The position numbers and the translations under genes are program-made. The notes beneath the pieces were generated by a model. The model ran no database searches. It had not been told where the DNA came from and worked only from the letters and a program-made list of their open reading frames with translations. This document shows positions 1-10,010 of a stretch of 64,000 nucleotides of DNA, piece by piece; the first letter of the stretch is position 1; each line of letters starts with the position of its first letter. Origin of the DNA: Saposhnikovia divaricata (taxonomy: Eukaryota; Streptophyta; Magnoliopsida; Apiales; Apiaceae); the NCBI GenBank assembly GCA_036435485.1, contig CM071598.1, positions 138,612,148-138,676,147 of the forward strand, given 5' to 3'.

Positions 1-1366
1 TATGAGTGGTAGATTCTGGAAGAGAAGTGTGTTGTAGATTAGATTTTGGCAACTCCCCCTGAGAGATAGAGGGAGTTTCAATTGTGATGTGCTCTCCACT
101 CAGTGTTGTGCCAGCCTTATCACTCCCATGTGCTGACTCTGTACAAGTAGGTGCATTGGGGAGAATGCTTGATTCTATAGATGCACCCTGTTGAGAGGAT
201 ACACCTAGTGAGCTGTTTGCCCCTGATTTTACAACTTCAGCCATTTGGGTGACTGAAGAGGTGGTTTTAGACTTCTTCTTCTTCTTTGGCCTTAGTAAGG
301 GTGACTCAGGTTCCTCACTTGCTATGCCTAATTCTACAGCCAAGGCTGCTTCAGTTAAGATTTTTAGAGGTTCAGAAGCAACCTGTTTTCTCTTCTTTTT
401 AATAACATCACCCTTTTGGGAGGATGATGCAGTTGTCTCTGTGTTTGGTAAAGTGTTTGGCTGAGAGGGTTGGTTAGCAGGCCCTGGGTTAGCATTTTGC
501 TCTACTTGCTTGGGCCTAGCTAACTCAGATTTTGAGGCACATGTTGGCATGTTGTGGGGGTAAGTCCTAAATAAACTCTCCATAAGGGGAGTTATTTTGA
601 GCCTTACATCCACATCATTCCTAGTCTCCAAGCTACCAAAAATGAGTTTGGTCATGGATTTCGGATAGCCTATTCTATTTTTGTCTAACCCAGGCAATTC
701 AATCAATTTAACATCTATGAAATTAAGTACAGATTGAATAAAGCGAGGGAAGAAAATTTCATTACCTCTCTTGGCTGAGTTTTTACCAAGTCTCCCATAC
801 AATTCTTGCATTATGATCAAACCAACATCAATCTTTCTCCCATATGCTAGAGCATATCCTATTTGTTGAACAGGTGTGCTGATTTGATCAAAGCTGGACT
901 TCCTTGCTGTGAAGACTTGAAGAAGAGTGGCAAAGACATAGCTCCATTCCTTCCTCAAGTACTTCCTATTCAAATTTCCAAGCTTGATTCTATCTGAGTA
1001 GTTGATAAAATCAAAGAAATCTTCCAATTCCTGATCAGTTGCTTGACTGTCATACACTCCTTGTTGTAACCCCAGTGCTTGATTCCTATTTTCAGTAGTG
1101 ATGGTGATTTCCTTGTCCTGAATCTTGCAATAGATTACGTATGAAGTAATTGCATTCTCTAGGGCCACGACCTCCACAGTAGCAGTTCTCCAAAACTGTT
1201 CTAGTAAATCTAGATACAGAGTTGGGTTAGCTGAGAGTGCATCCTTGATGTATGATTCAGCCATCCATCGAACGAAGCACTTAAAGTTTGCATTGGGTGC
1301 TTCAACATCGTTGGTTATTGCTATGAAATTGGTGTGTTTAGGAATTGTGAGTTGGGTATTTGCCAT
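1..1366 (-). CDS. Sirevirus extra (env-like) ORF, C-terminus off the window
   Basis: An uninterrupted minus-strand frame starts at ATG 1366 and stays open for 455 codons to the window edge. It lies about 850 bp downstream of pol, the position of the so-called env-like ORF of Sireviruses. The first ~270 residues look globular and hold the motifs QFWRTATVE and FFPRFIQSVLNF, which I recognise from ORFs of composite-family Copia elements. The remainder is low-complexity (Gln, Ser, Pro) with two lysine-rich patches (KKKRK, KKKKSK) that resemble nuclear localisation signals. I see no signal peptide or clear membrane segment in the visible part, so the envelope function is unproven. Having no stop codon over 1.37 kb while pol is broken suggests recent origin or constraint in the family. 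Confidence 0.75.
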   Translation of the reverse strand, partial: MANTQLTIPKHTNFIAITNDVEAPNANFKCFVRWMAESYIKDALSANPTLYLDLLEQFWRTATVEVVALENAITSYVIYCKIQDKEITITTENRNQALGLQQGVYDSQATDQELEDFFDFINYSDRIKLGNLNRKYLRKEWSYVFATLLQVFTARKSSFDQISTPVQQIGYALAYGRKIDVGLIIMQELYGRLGKNSAKRGNEIFFPRFIQSVLNFIDVKLIELPGLDKNRIGYPKSMTKLIFGSLETRNDVDVRLKITPLMESLFRTYPHNMPTCASKSELARPKQVEQNANPGPANQPSQPNTLPNTETTASSSQKGDVIKKKRKQVASEPLKILTEAALAVELGIASEEPESPLLRPKKKKKSKTTSSVTQMAEVVKSGANSSLGVSSQQGASIESSILPNAPTCTESAHGSDKAGTTLSGEHITIETPSISQGELPKSNLQHTSLPESTTH

Positions 1367-1518
1367 TGTTACACAGAGAGATGAGAAGAGAATGAAGGTT
1401 GAAGAAGAAATTTATCTTTTGACGTTAGGGTTTATAGAGGTTTTGGAACTTTAGCTGCTTGAGAAATCGAATGAAATGATTTGAACAGTTGTGGAATTGT
1501 ATATATGTGAGTGACTTG

Positions 1519-1962
1519 AGTTGTCGATTAGATATAGGTTTTTGTATCGACAAGTCAGTCATTCGAGAAGTATAAAACAACTATTCGATAAGTCAAGAAA
1601 GGCTTATTCGATATCTCAAGCAGTTTGTAACTCACAGCTGGCAGTTATTTAACTCAGAAAATAATTCTAAGCTAAATAAAATATGTTTTTATAAGTGAGA
1701 TGAAATTTTGAATATAAATCCAAAAAGCGATTAAGTGTCAGCGAGAAATCAGCCTTTTCAAATGATTCGATAACTCAAATACAGTATTCGAGAGCTCCAT
1801 CATTAGAGAACTAAAATACTCTATTCGAGAACTCCAAGTGTGCTATTCGATTTCTCAAAAGACACTATTCGAGAACTCAGAAGGGTTCTTGATAGGCCTA
1901 TTCGAGAACTCGAGCCATGACAAGACAATGAACCATTCGAGAAGTCTGACTTATCGAACTAT
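1519..1962. repeat. array of TTCGA-containing motifs between pol and the extra ORF
   Basis: About a dozen copies of a degenerate 12-mer, on the plus strand ATTCGAGAACTC and variants (ATTCGATAAGTC, ATTCGATATCTC), are spread over 450 bp. The arms TTCGAG and CTCGAA are inverted repeats, so several copies are near-palindromes. The same motif, mostly in the opposite orientation, fills the LTR at 8588-9025. Sireviruses are known for conserved palindromic repeats in their non-coding regions; this motif is of that kind but its sequence is not one I recognise. Confidence 0.7.
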
Positions 1963-2219
1963 ACTTTTCACTCATAAAATTCAATTTTCACTATCTTTTA
2001 AAATTTACCAGAAATATTCATTGAAGAATATTCTACAAAATTAAATAGTGATTTTCTCAAAATTTCACAGAAATTTCAAGCTAAAGATGTATGATTTCCA
2101 ACATATGCAGCATTGTGGAATATTTATAAATCATAATCCAGCCAATACTTACTTTAGGAATATTGAGCATTTGATAAAGTAAGTATTTACTGCTGCAACA
2201 ATCTAGTTGATATATTCAC

Positions 2220-5200
2220 TCAGCCAGAATTTGAAGAATTCAGCATTCCAATCTCACTAACCAACCTTGTGAAGGTGGCTTCATCTAATGGCTTAGTGAA
2301 TATGTCAGCTAGTTGTTTCTCTGTGGGAACATAATGTAACTCAATGGTTCCATTAGTTGCATGCTCCCTTATGAAGTGATATCTGATGTCAATGTGCTTT
2401 GTCCTAGAATGATTGACAGGATTGGAAACTATAGAGATTGCACTTGTGTTGTCACACATGATTGGAATTCTTTCCAACACAAGTCCATAATCTCTAAGTT
2501 GGTTTTTGATCCAAAGCACTTGAGCACAGCAACTTCCAGCAGCTATGTACTCAGCTTCAGCTGTGAAGGTTGACACAGATTGTTGTTTCTTGCTGTACCA
2601 AGAGACTAACCTTTGTCCAAGAAACTGGCAGCTACCTGAGGTGCTTTTCCTATCCATTCTGCATCCAGCATAATCAGCATCAGAATAACCAACCAGATTG
2701 AACCTTGTGTCCTTAGGATACCATAACCCCAAGTTTGGTGTGCCCTTCAGATATCTGAAAATCCTCTTTATTGCTATCATATGTGATTGCTTTGGATTTG
2801 ATTGAAACCTTGCACACAAGCATGTTGCAAACATGATGTCTGGCCTACTGGCAGTGAGGTAGAGTAGAGAACCAACCATGCCTCTGTAGATTGAGATATC
2901 TACCTTCTTGCCCTTACTATCTTCATCTAACTTGGTGGCAGTGGCCATGGGTGTCTTTGCAGGTGAGCATTCTTCTAAGTCAAATTTCTTCAATAGATCC
3001 TTGATGTATTTGGTTTGGATTATAAAAATGCCATCCTTCCTTTGACTCACTTGCAGCCCAAGAAAGAATGTTAATTCTCCCATCATACTCATCTCATATC
3101 TGCTCTGCATGAGCTTAGAGAATTTCTCACACAGCTTCTCATTTGTAGAGGCAAATATGATATCATCCACATAGATTTGAACTAAGATAATATCATCACC
3201 ATGTTTCTTGTAAAACAGTGTCTTGTCCAGTGTGCCTCTAGAGAATTGATTCTCAAGTAGAAATTGTGACAATGTGTCATACCATGCCCTAGGAGCTTGC
3301 TTAAGTCCATACAATGCTTTAAGCAATCTGTAGACAAAGTGAGGGAATTGTGGATCCTCAAAGCCAGGTGGCTGTTGCACATATACTTCTTCTTCCAACT
3401 CCCCATTCAGAAATGCACTCTTGACATCCATTTAATAGACCTTGAAATTAGAATGTGCAGCAAATGCCAAGAAAATTCTGATGGCCTCTAGTCTGGCAAC
3501 AGGGGCAAAAGTCTCATCATAGTCAATGCCCTCCTGTTGAGAGTATCCTTTTGCAACCAACCTTGCTTTGTTTCTTATGACTACACCATCTTCATCCATC
3601 TTATTCCTTAGAACCCAGTTTGTTCCAACAATGGTTTTATCCTTTGGTGCAGGCACAAGTTCCCATACTTTGCTTCTTTCAAATTGGTTTAGCTCCTCTT
3701 GCATAGCAATTATCCAATCAGGATCCAACAATGCATCTTCAAGTTTCTTAGGCTCAACTTGGGATAGAAAGCAACCATAGAGACATTCATTTAGAGTTGC
3801 TTTCCTTGTCCTCACTCCTGTATTTGGATCTCCAATTATCTGATCTGCAGTATGTGATCTATCCCATTTCCTTGTATGTTCAGATTGATTTCTCAGCCTT
3901 GATGTTGCTTCATCATCCAGATCATGATTATTTACATTTCCGCCCCTGTGAAGTTTCCACTAATCACAGGTGTGTCTTGGATGCTTGTTTCTTCATTGTT
4001 GGTTGACACAGGTTCTTCATTCACTTGAGTTTGTTGAATTGTGGGCTCAAATTCAGTTTCAATCTCCTCATCAGAATCATCTAGATTGTCAAACTTCAAA
4101 GGATCTTTATCTTCATCATTGGCTTCTTCTAATCCAGGTAGTTTGCTGTCATCAAATGTCACATCTATGCTTTCCATAACTTTCTTTTGAGTGATGACAT
4201 AAACTTTGTATGCAATTCTTTCCATAGAGTAGCCAAGAAAAATTCCTTCAAATGCTTTTGCATCAAACTTTCCAACATATTCTGAGTTGTCTTTTAAAAC
4301 AAAGCATTTGCTTCCAAAAGTATGAACATACTTTAGGGTGGGCTTCTTTCCAGTCATCAAGTTGTAAGGTGTCTTTCCAGTGTTTTTGTTGATGAGGGTT
4401 CTGTTTTGGATATAGCATGCAGTGCTCACAGCCTCAGCCCAAAAACATGTAGGCATCTTTGCATCAAGTAACATTGTTCTAGCAGCCTCAATCAGAGTTC
4501 TATTCTTTCTTTCAACAACTCCATTTTGTTGTGGAGTCCTTGGAGCTGAGAATTGTTGAGAAATACCATTTTCTTTGCAGAATGCTCCAAGCACGGCATT
4601 TCTGAACTCTGTTCCATTATCACTCCTTAATGCAATCACACTTGCATTGTTGGCCTTTGCTTCCTTGTCAATTTTCTTTATATGCTCAATGATTACTTGG
4701 GGAGCCTCATCTTTTGATGCCAGAAATTCTACCCATGTATACCTTGTGAAATCATCAACCATCACCAGAGCATACTTTTTCCTTCCTAGTGACATAATAT
4801 TGACAGGCCCAAACAAGTCCATATGAATTAGTTGTAGGGGCTTGGTTATTGATGTCACTGTCTTTGACTTGTGGCTTGATCTTTTCATTTTTCCCTTTTG
4901 ACAAGCCTCACACACTCCTTCTTGACAGAATTCAAGTGTGGGCATGCCTCTTACTAACTCTCTTTTGACTAGAGAATTAATGCCTTTGAAGTTCAAGTGT
5001 GATAGCTTCTTATGCCACAGCCAACTATCTTCATTTGATGCTTTTGAGTAAAAGCAACAAATTTTGTCCTTGTTTGCAGAGTTCATATTGGCTACAAACA
5101 GGCTTCCTTTCCTTACTCCAGATAGAGCAAAGTCACCAGTCTTTTTGTGGGTGATCAAACATTCATCTTTGTCAAAATTCACTTTGAAGCCTCTGTCAGT

Positions 5201-5479
5201 AAATTGACCAACACTCAGTAGATTGTGCTTGAGTCCCTTGACCAGTGCTACATTCTCAATGATGACATTTCCAATTTCCAACTTGCCATATCCCAGTGTG
5301 TTGCCAATGCTGTCATCTCCAAAAGCAACCATTGGGCCAGCCTTCTCCTCATACTGTGATAGCAGGGCCATATCACCAGTCATATGGTTTGAGCATCCAC
5401 TGTCCAAAATCCACATGACCTTTCTTTCACTTTCTTTGCCCTGCAAACACAAAGGTATTACTTCTCCTTTGGTACCCAA
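2220..5479 (-). pseudogene. Sirevirus pol: protease, integrase, reverse transcriptase, RNase H (broken)
   Basis: Domains run in Copia order. The aspartic protease motif LDSGCSNHMTG is near residue 25; the GAG-pre-integrase region has HKKLSHLNF; the integrase core has HMDLFGP, RSDNGTEF and the ERKNRT glutamate; the RT has YVDDIIFAST; the RNase H end has ADYAGC and the usual TKHIDIRYHFIRE. Two lesions are visible. A one-base loss in an A run near 3936 shifts the frame before RT, so the first part ends at 3932. A TAA at 3432-3434, where a glutamine codon is expected just before MDVKSAFLNG, splits RT. The first segment overlaps the end of gag by 22 bases in the -1 frame, with no canonical slippery heptamer that I can see, so a further indel cannot be excluded. 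This copy could not make active polymerase. Confidence 0.9.
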
Positions 5480-7959
5480 ACAAGTTTGGGTCCATGTGGC
5501 TTAGCAATAGTCTTATCATAAATAGCATGCTTATCAATTTTCTTGATGTTAGTCTTCTTGTCACTGTTAGAAGTCTTAGAATCAGGGTTCTTAGACTTAG
5601 GTGACAGAGGCACCTTCCTAACTTTAGGAGGACTTGAAGACTTTGTTCTTGTGTAGTGTGTGTGAACATTGTGACTGATGCATCCTTCCATGAATTGTCT
5701 TCTCAAATTAAAGCAACTAGTCATTACATTCATGTTACATGGCATACAATCAAATTTATCACAGAAGGGAGAGTCTCTATGTCTTAAAGGCACAGAGCAA
5801 TCATAGAACGGTTTAGCAACACTACCAGATGGTTTCTTACATGCATGAGTTAAATGATTAGTGCTAAAACAATTTTGACAAACTTTCCTAGGGGCATTGG
5901 GCACATAAGCATAGTTGTTGTCCTTGTTAATCACTAATTTGCCATTCCTGTTTTGTTTCTTTTTAGCCACTTTCTTCTCAAACTCATTATTCCCAGCTGA
6001 AACAAACTTCACAAATTTCTCAAGTCTAGGTTTACCTCCTACTGACTCCTTGGCTTTGGTTTTGACATTCTCACTCTTAGAGGATGCTTGTTGTTCATTT
6101 GATTGTGCCTTATCTTCATCATCCAACATTTGCTTAATGAGTAAGGCATCCTCATCAATCTCAAGTGTTGGTGTTTTAAATATTGGGGTCTCAGCCTTTT
6201 TCAAAACCTGAGGCACTTCCTCTTGAACAACAATGTCATCTTCAATGACTGCATAGCCTTTCCTCTGCTTGAGAGTGTCATAATCAAGTCCAATAGCAGC
6301 CTTAGGTCTAGCTAGATTTTTCTCATGGTAGGACTGCAATAGACTAGAGGAATTCTTGAATGTTTTCAATTTAAATTCATTTTCAGCTAGTTCATCCCTA
6401 AGAGCTTTCTCAACTTGACTAGCACATAGAACCTTATTCTTTAGATATTCGATTTCTTGTTTAAGGTTTTCTATTTGCATAGCAGTTAGTTCTAGTTCCT
6501 CATTTCTTTTGTTTAACAGTTCATTCCTAGTGGACAGTTTAGCAATCTCTTCATTAGCAGCAGTCATACTAGTATGAATATTAAACATCTCAACAGATAG
6601 TTGTTCAACCATAGATTTGTATTCAGAAACAGACATGTCTATAGTAGTGAGGGATGGTACCTGAGAGTCTGATTCAGATGGTTCTTCCTTGGAGTAGGCC
6701 ATCAAGGCATAGTTGCAGAATTCTTGTTCTTCTCCATCACTATCAGAATCATCCCAACACTTCCCTTCAGCTATGTAGGCCTTACCTGGTGCATGCTTCT
6801 TTAGCAGAGCCTCATACTTAGCTTCAAGCTCAAGAAACTCCTTATCCTTCTTCTTAGGCTTCTTGCATTCACTGGCAAAATGCCCTAGGTCATTGCATCT
6901 ATAACATCTCACAGATGACCTATCCACATAGCTGGTTTTGAATTTGTTTTTGTTTGCTTTCACAGGTGTCTTGCTCTTGTTGAATGAATGATTTTGAGAT
7001 CTAGACTTGAAGGGCTGGTTCCTCTTAAATCTGATGTTTGGGAATTTTCTAGCCATAAAAGCATATGAAGTGTTTTCCATGGCATCCAACTCTTCAAGAG
7101 TATAGAACTCATCTTCTTCCTTTTCATCAACAGGTTCAGTCACTTCTTCTTCAGTCTCTTCATCATCTACTATCTCTTCTATTCTCAGTTGACTTGTAGA
7201 TGCTTCCAGGTCTTGAACGGATTTGTTGACAATCAAGGCACAGGATGTGTTTATCATTCTGCCATGGTTGGCTTGGATAGCCCTCTTCTGAAGCAACTCA
7301 AGCTCATGAGTTTTTAAAACCCCATAGAGCACATCATATGTGACTTTGTTCAATTCTCTTTCTCTTAGAGATATGACCCTTTGCTCTAGATGGTTTGGTG
7401 CAGATAGTAGAAACTTCATGTTTAATTCCTTACTGCTGTAAACCTTCCCATTCATTTGAAGCTCAGTCACCAGTTTGTGAAATCTCTCAAACATATCAGT
7501 AATACTTTCTTTGGACTGTGCCATGAAAGCTTCATACTGTGTGACCAGTATCTGTTTCCTATTTTCTCTTACCTCCTCTGTCCCTTCACATAACACCTCG
7601 ATGTGGTTCCACATGTCCTTGGCTGATGTGCATGATGCTATATTAGCAAACATCGACATATCCATGGAGTCTATGATCAGCAACATGAGATGACTGTCTA
7701 GGGCAACCTTCTCCTTCTCTGAGTCCGTCCATTTGGATGGCTCTTTTGCAACATATGATCTAGGAATGACTATTGTGCCCACTGTAGATTCAGCAATTTC
7801 TTGTTGTGGTACAAATGGACCATTCTTGAGGATGTCAGGGTAGAGAGGATTGACAGCTTTGATGAACAACAGCATTTTTATTTTCCAGAGGTTGTAATTC
7901 TCTTTGTCGAACTTAGGGACCTTCACCGTACCTGTAGTCTTTGGTGTATTCGAACTCAT
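5458..7959 (-). CDS. Sirevirus gag, 833 aa
   Basis: The capsid protein of the element, with an intact frame from ATG 7959 to the stop at 5458. The N-terminal ~250 residues match the UBN2/DUF4219 gag type (motif ENYNLWKIKM near residue 20). An acidic stretch follows, then a zinc knuckle CYRCNDLGHFASEC near residue 351, a predicted coiled coil around residues 440-560, and a second CCHC-like knuckle CQNCFSTNHLTHAC near residue 693. Two knuckles and more than 800 residues are long for Copia gag, which fits Sireviruses. The start is 30 bases inside the primer site, as expected. It overlaps pol by 22 bases in a different frame. Confidence 0.9.
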   Translation of the reverse strand: MSSNTPKTTGTVKVPKFDKENYNLWKIKMLLFIKAVNPLYPDILKNGPFVPQQEIAESTVGTIVIPRSYVAKEPSKWTDSEKEKVALDSHLMLLIIDSMDMSMFANIASCTSAKDMWNHIEVLCEGTEEVRENRKQILVTQYEAFMAQSKESITDMFERFHKLVTELQMNGKVYSSKELNMKFLLSAPNHLEQRVISLRERELNKVTYDVLYGVLKTHELELLQKRAIQANHGRMINTSCALIVNKSVQDLEASTSQLRIEEIVDDEETEEEVTEPVDEKEEDEFYTLEELDAMENTSYAFMARKFPNIRFKRNQPFKSRSQNHSFNKSKTPVKANKNKFKTSYVDRSSVRCYRCNDLGHFASECKKPKKKDKEFLELEAKYEALLKKHAPGKAYIAEGKCWDDSDSDGEEQEFCNYALMAYSKEEPSESDSQVPSLTTIDMSVSEYKSMVEQLSVEMFNIHTSMTAANEEIAKLSTRNELLNKRNEELELTAMQIENLKQEIEYLKNKVLCASQVEKALRDELAENEFKLKTFKNSSSLLQSYHEKNLARPKAAIGLDYDTLKQRKGYAVIEDDIVVQEEVPQVLKKAETPIFKTPTLEIDEDALLIKQMLDDEDKAQSNEQQASSKSENVKTKAKESVGGKPRLEKFVKFVSAGNNEFEKKVAKKKQNRNGKLVINKDNNYAYVPNAPRKVCQNCFSTNHLTHACKKPSGSVAKPFYDCSVPLRHRDSPFCDKFDCMPCNMNVMTSCFNLRRQFMEGCISHNVHTHYTRTKSSSPPKVRKVPLSPKSKNPDSKTSNSDKKTNIKKIDKHAIYDKTIAKPHGPKLVWVPKEK

Positions 7960-7988
7960 GATCGTTTCCTGTTTAGATTAAACAGCCT

Positions 7989-8000
7989 GCTCTGATACCA
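7989..8000 (-). other. primer binding site, initiator-Met tRNA
   Basis: On the minus strand the 12 bases TGGTATCAGAGC follow the LTR end with a two-base gap (AG). This is the standard site complementary to the 3' end of initiator tRNA-Met used by most Copia elements. Confidence 0.95.
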
Positions 8001-8310
8001 CTTGTTAAGTATTGAATACAGTAAAAGAATACAGAGGGGGGGTGAATGGATTCTTGAACTTTTCTTCGTTCTTGAATCTTTGCAACAAGATATGTGTTGA
8101 ATGTGTAAAATATGTAAGAACTGATAACAAAGACAAATGCAACACAATATTACTTTAATCTAATATTTTATTATATAAAGATTTTGCTACAATCTGTGAA
8201 TACAAATGGTAGTATTCTCAGCTTCGTTTTTCTTAGAGAGATATTTCTTGAGATGTATATTGAAAAACTTATCACTCTCTCTCTTGTTAGCTAAGGAAGT
8301 GAGGCTGTAT

Positions 8311-8319
8311 CCTTATATA
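8311..8319 (-). promoter_or_regulatory. LTR TATA box
   Basis: TATATAAGG on the minus strand, about 300 bp from the inner end of the LTR. It is the best core-promoter candidate for the genomic RNA of the element. Confidence 0.55.
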
Positions 8320-8587
8320 CATGGATACACCTACTTACTACAAATAAGGTAGGCAAACAAAATACTTTCCAGTCTGTCTATCTTATTTGAGTAAGAGTCC
8401 AAACGGCTACATATTTGACTTTGCAAAGCCTGTTCAGATCCACTTCTTTAGCTCCTTGTCCCTTTGTCTTATCTCTTCAAGCTTCTTTGTAGGCTTTCCA
8501 ATCTGCTTTATAGTACATAGTCAAATAAAGCGTCTTGGCTTGTTGCAGATTTCTGACTTGTACAATTCTTCAGTATTTTGTCTCCAC

Positions 8588-9025
8588 GAATGTATTCGAG
8601 AAGTGGCTAAGTGATTGATTCGAGAACTCGAATTGACTTACTCGATAACTCTGAGTTCTCGAATAGTGTTATATTGACATATCGAATCACTTCTCGAATA
8701 GCTCTTTTCTCTGGGACTCCTTGAGATATCGAATAGAGCATTTTGACATATCGAATCCCTGAGATGTCAAATAGCTTCTTTAGTCCTTGAGATATCGAAT
8801 AGATCATTGACTTGTTGACTCTTAGAGAACTCGAATGATGCTTTGACTTGTTGACTCCATGAGTTCTCGAATAGAGTAATAGACATATCGAATCTCTGAG
8901 ATATCAAATGAGATATCGAACAGTGTATTCAGAGATATCGAATAGTGTCTTCTGAGATATCGAATCTCTGACTTCTCGAGTGCTAGACTTCTCGAATAGA
9001 CAAATGTACTTCTCGAATTGGTACT
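8588..9025. repeat. dense array of TCGAA motifs in the LTR U3 region
   Basis: More than twenty copies of TCGAA occur in about 440 bp, mostly as (A/C)TTCTCGAAT, GAGAACTCGAAT or GAGATATCGAAT. Many copies are near-palindromic because TTCGAG and CTCGAA, or GATATC, are self-complementary. The array lies upstream of the LTR TATA box, where enhancers of LTR promoters normally sit. Confidence 0.75.
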
Positions 9026-9329
9026 TAGGCAAATTCTTCTTTTCTTCAAATCCCAACTGTGATTATTTGGCAGTCTTTATCTCCTTGCTTGAGGCATGAA
9101 CCTTGGAACTTCTTTCAAGCATTATTCCTGACTTTATAGTTACAGTAACACAACTAGAATTTGATGCCTATTACAAGTATAGAACAAATAGAAACTCTAC
9201 AACTAGAGGTTCCCTTAGTTAAGAGGTCATGTAGGTAATGCATAGCATTACACATACTTAGGCTTGTTATTAGATGTATTCAGGCATGCCTCTGTGACTA
9301 ACAAGTTTCATCTATCTCCTTATTAACAC

Positions 9330-9668
9330 ATGTAAAAGACCTTAAATCGAGTCTCCAATGTGGATGATGTTAGAAAATGGAAAGTTTGAAACATATTTTT
9401 AATATGTTCTTGATGTAATTTTCGGAAACTAACAAGGAGGTTGTTCCTTGTAATGAGGACTTAAACTTTCATGTTTGGATCTAAGACATTTTCTTAGTGT
9501 AATCCATAAATAAATTGAGTTGAAAGAAGGATGTTTGAAATGGGTTATGTGGGTTGTGTAGTTGTAATAACTTGTATCCCACATTGAATTAGTAATGAGA
9601 GGTTGGTAGCTTTATATAGCTCCATGAACAAGTGTAGTGCACAACTACTAAGGCATGTGGGTGTGCAT
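9330..9668 (+). repeat. left half of an older retroelement LTR remnant (tentative)
   Basis: No coding potential. The stretch holds TCCCACATTGAATT followed by a TATA-like TTTATATAGC and then CTAAGGCATGTGGGTGTG, an arrangement I know from U3/R regions of plant Copia LTRs. It continues at 14703 after the solo LTR insertion. Its outer ends were not found. Confidence 0.35.
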
Positions 9669-9930
9669 TGTAAGAACCCCAAATTTTGGATATAATTAAA
9701 ACTTTTTATTAAGTAACGATAAAATGAGGAACAATGATTCCGACAACAAGGTCACCAGCTCTAATGAATGGTGGTTTCAAAGAACAATGATTGTAATGAA
9801 TGGATATTGCTTTGGACAATGATCCTGATGCATTGGTATATTGTCAGAATAGAGTAATTCGATGGTTGAGGACCTAGATAAGAATAATCTACCATCCAGG
9901 AAGGAGCTAATGGATCCTTGAAGGGAAATG

Positions 9931-10010
9931 AGTACGTACATAGTGTTTCCCATACGTGCATAGTGTTTCCCGTACGTGCATAGTGTTTCCTGTACGTGCA
10001 TAGTAATTTG
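9931..10010 (+). repeat. 20-bp minisatellite, four units, in solo LTR A
   Basis: Four units of a 20-mer with core TACGTGCATAGTGTTTCC. The corresponding place in copy B (49381-49438) has three units, so the array differs in length between copies. Confidence 0.9.

Larger units (their letters stand above)
1..9329 (-). mobile_element. Copia/Sirevirus LTR retrotransposon, 3' part beyond the window
   Basis: Read on the minus strand the order is 5' LTR (8003-9329), initiator-Met primer site, gag, protease-integrase-RT-RNase H, then a separate downstream ORF. This order, the large gag with two zinc knuckles and the extra ORF after pol are the marks of the Sirevirus lineage of Copia elements. The 3' LTR is not in the window, so the element exceeds 9.3 kb. 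Pol is broken by a frameshift and a stop codon, so this copy is not autonomous. The target duplication cannot be checked because only one flank is visible. Confidence 0.92.
8003..9329 (-). repeat. 5' LTR of the Sirevirus, 1327 bp
   Basis: The LTR is bounded by the inverted ends TGTTAA and TTAACA. Its inner end abuts the primer site. It has a TATA box at 8311-8319 (minus strand) and a C-rich tract near 8035 close to the inner end, typical of Sirevirus LTRs. The upstream half is occupied by the TCGAA motif array. Confidence 0.88.

Noticed and set aside
249..464. plus-strand frame of 71 codons, and 1245-1454
   Set aside because: Both lie antisense to the long extra ORF of the Sirevirus and the first begins at GTG.
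9931..10010. CRISPR-like regular repeats
   Set aside because: Units are directly tandem without spacers, in plant LTR DNA.
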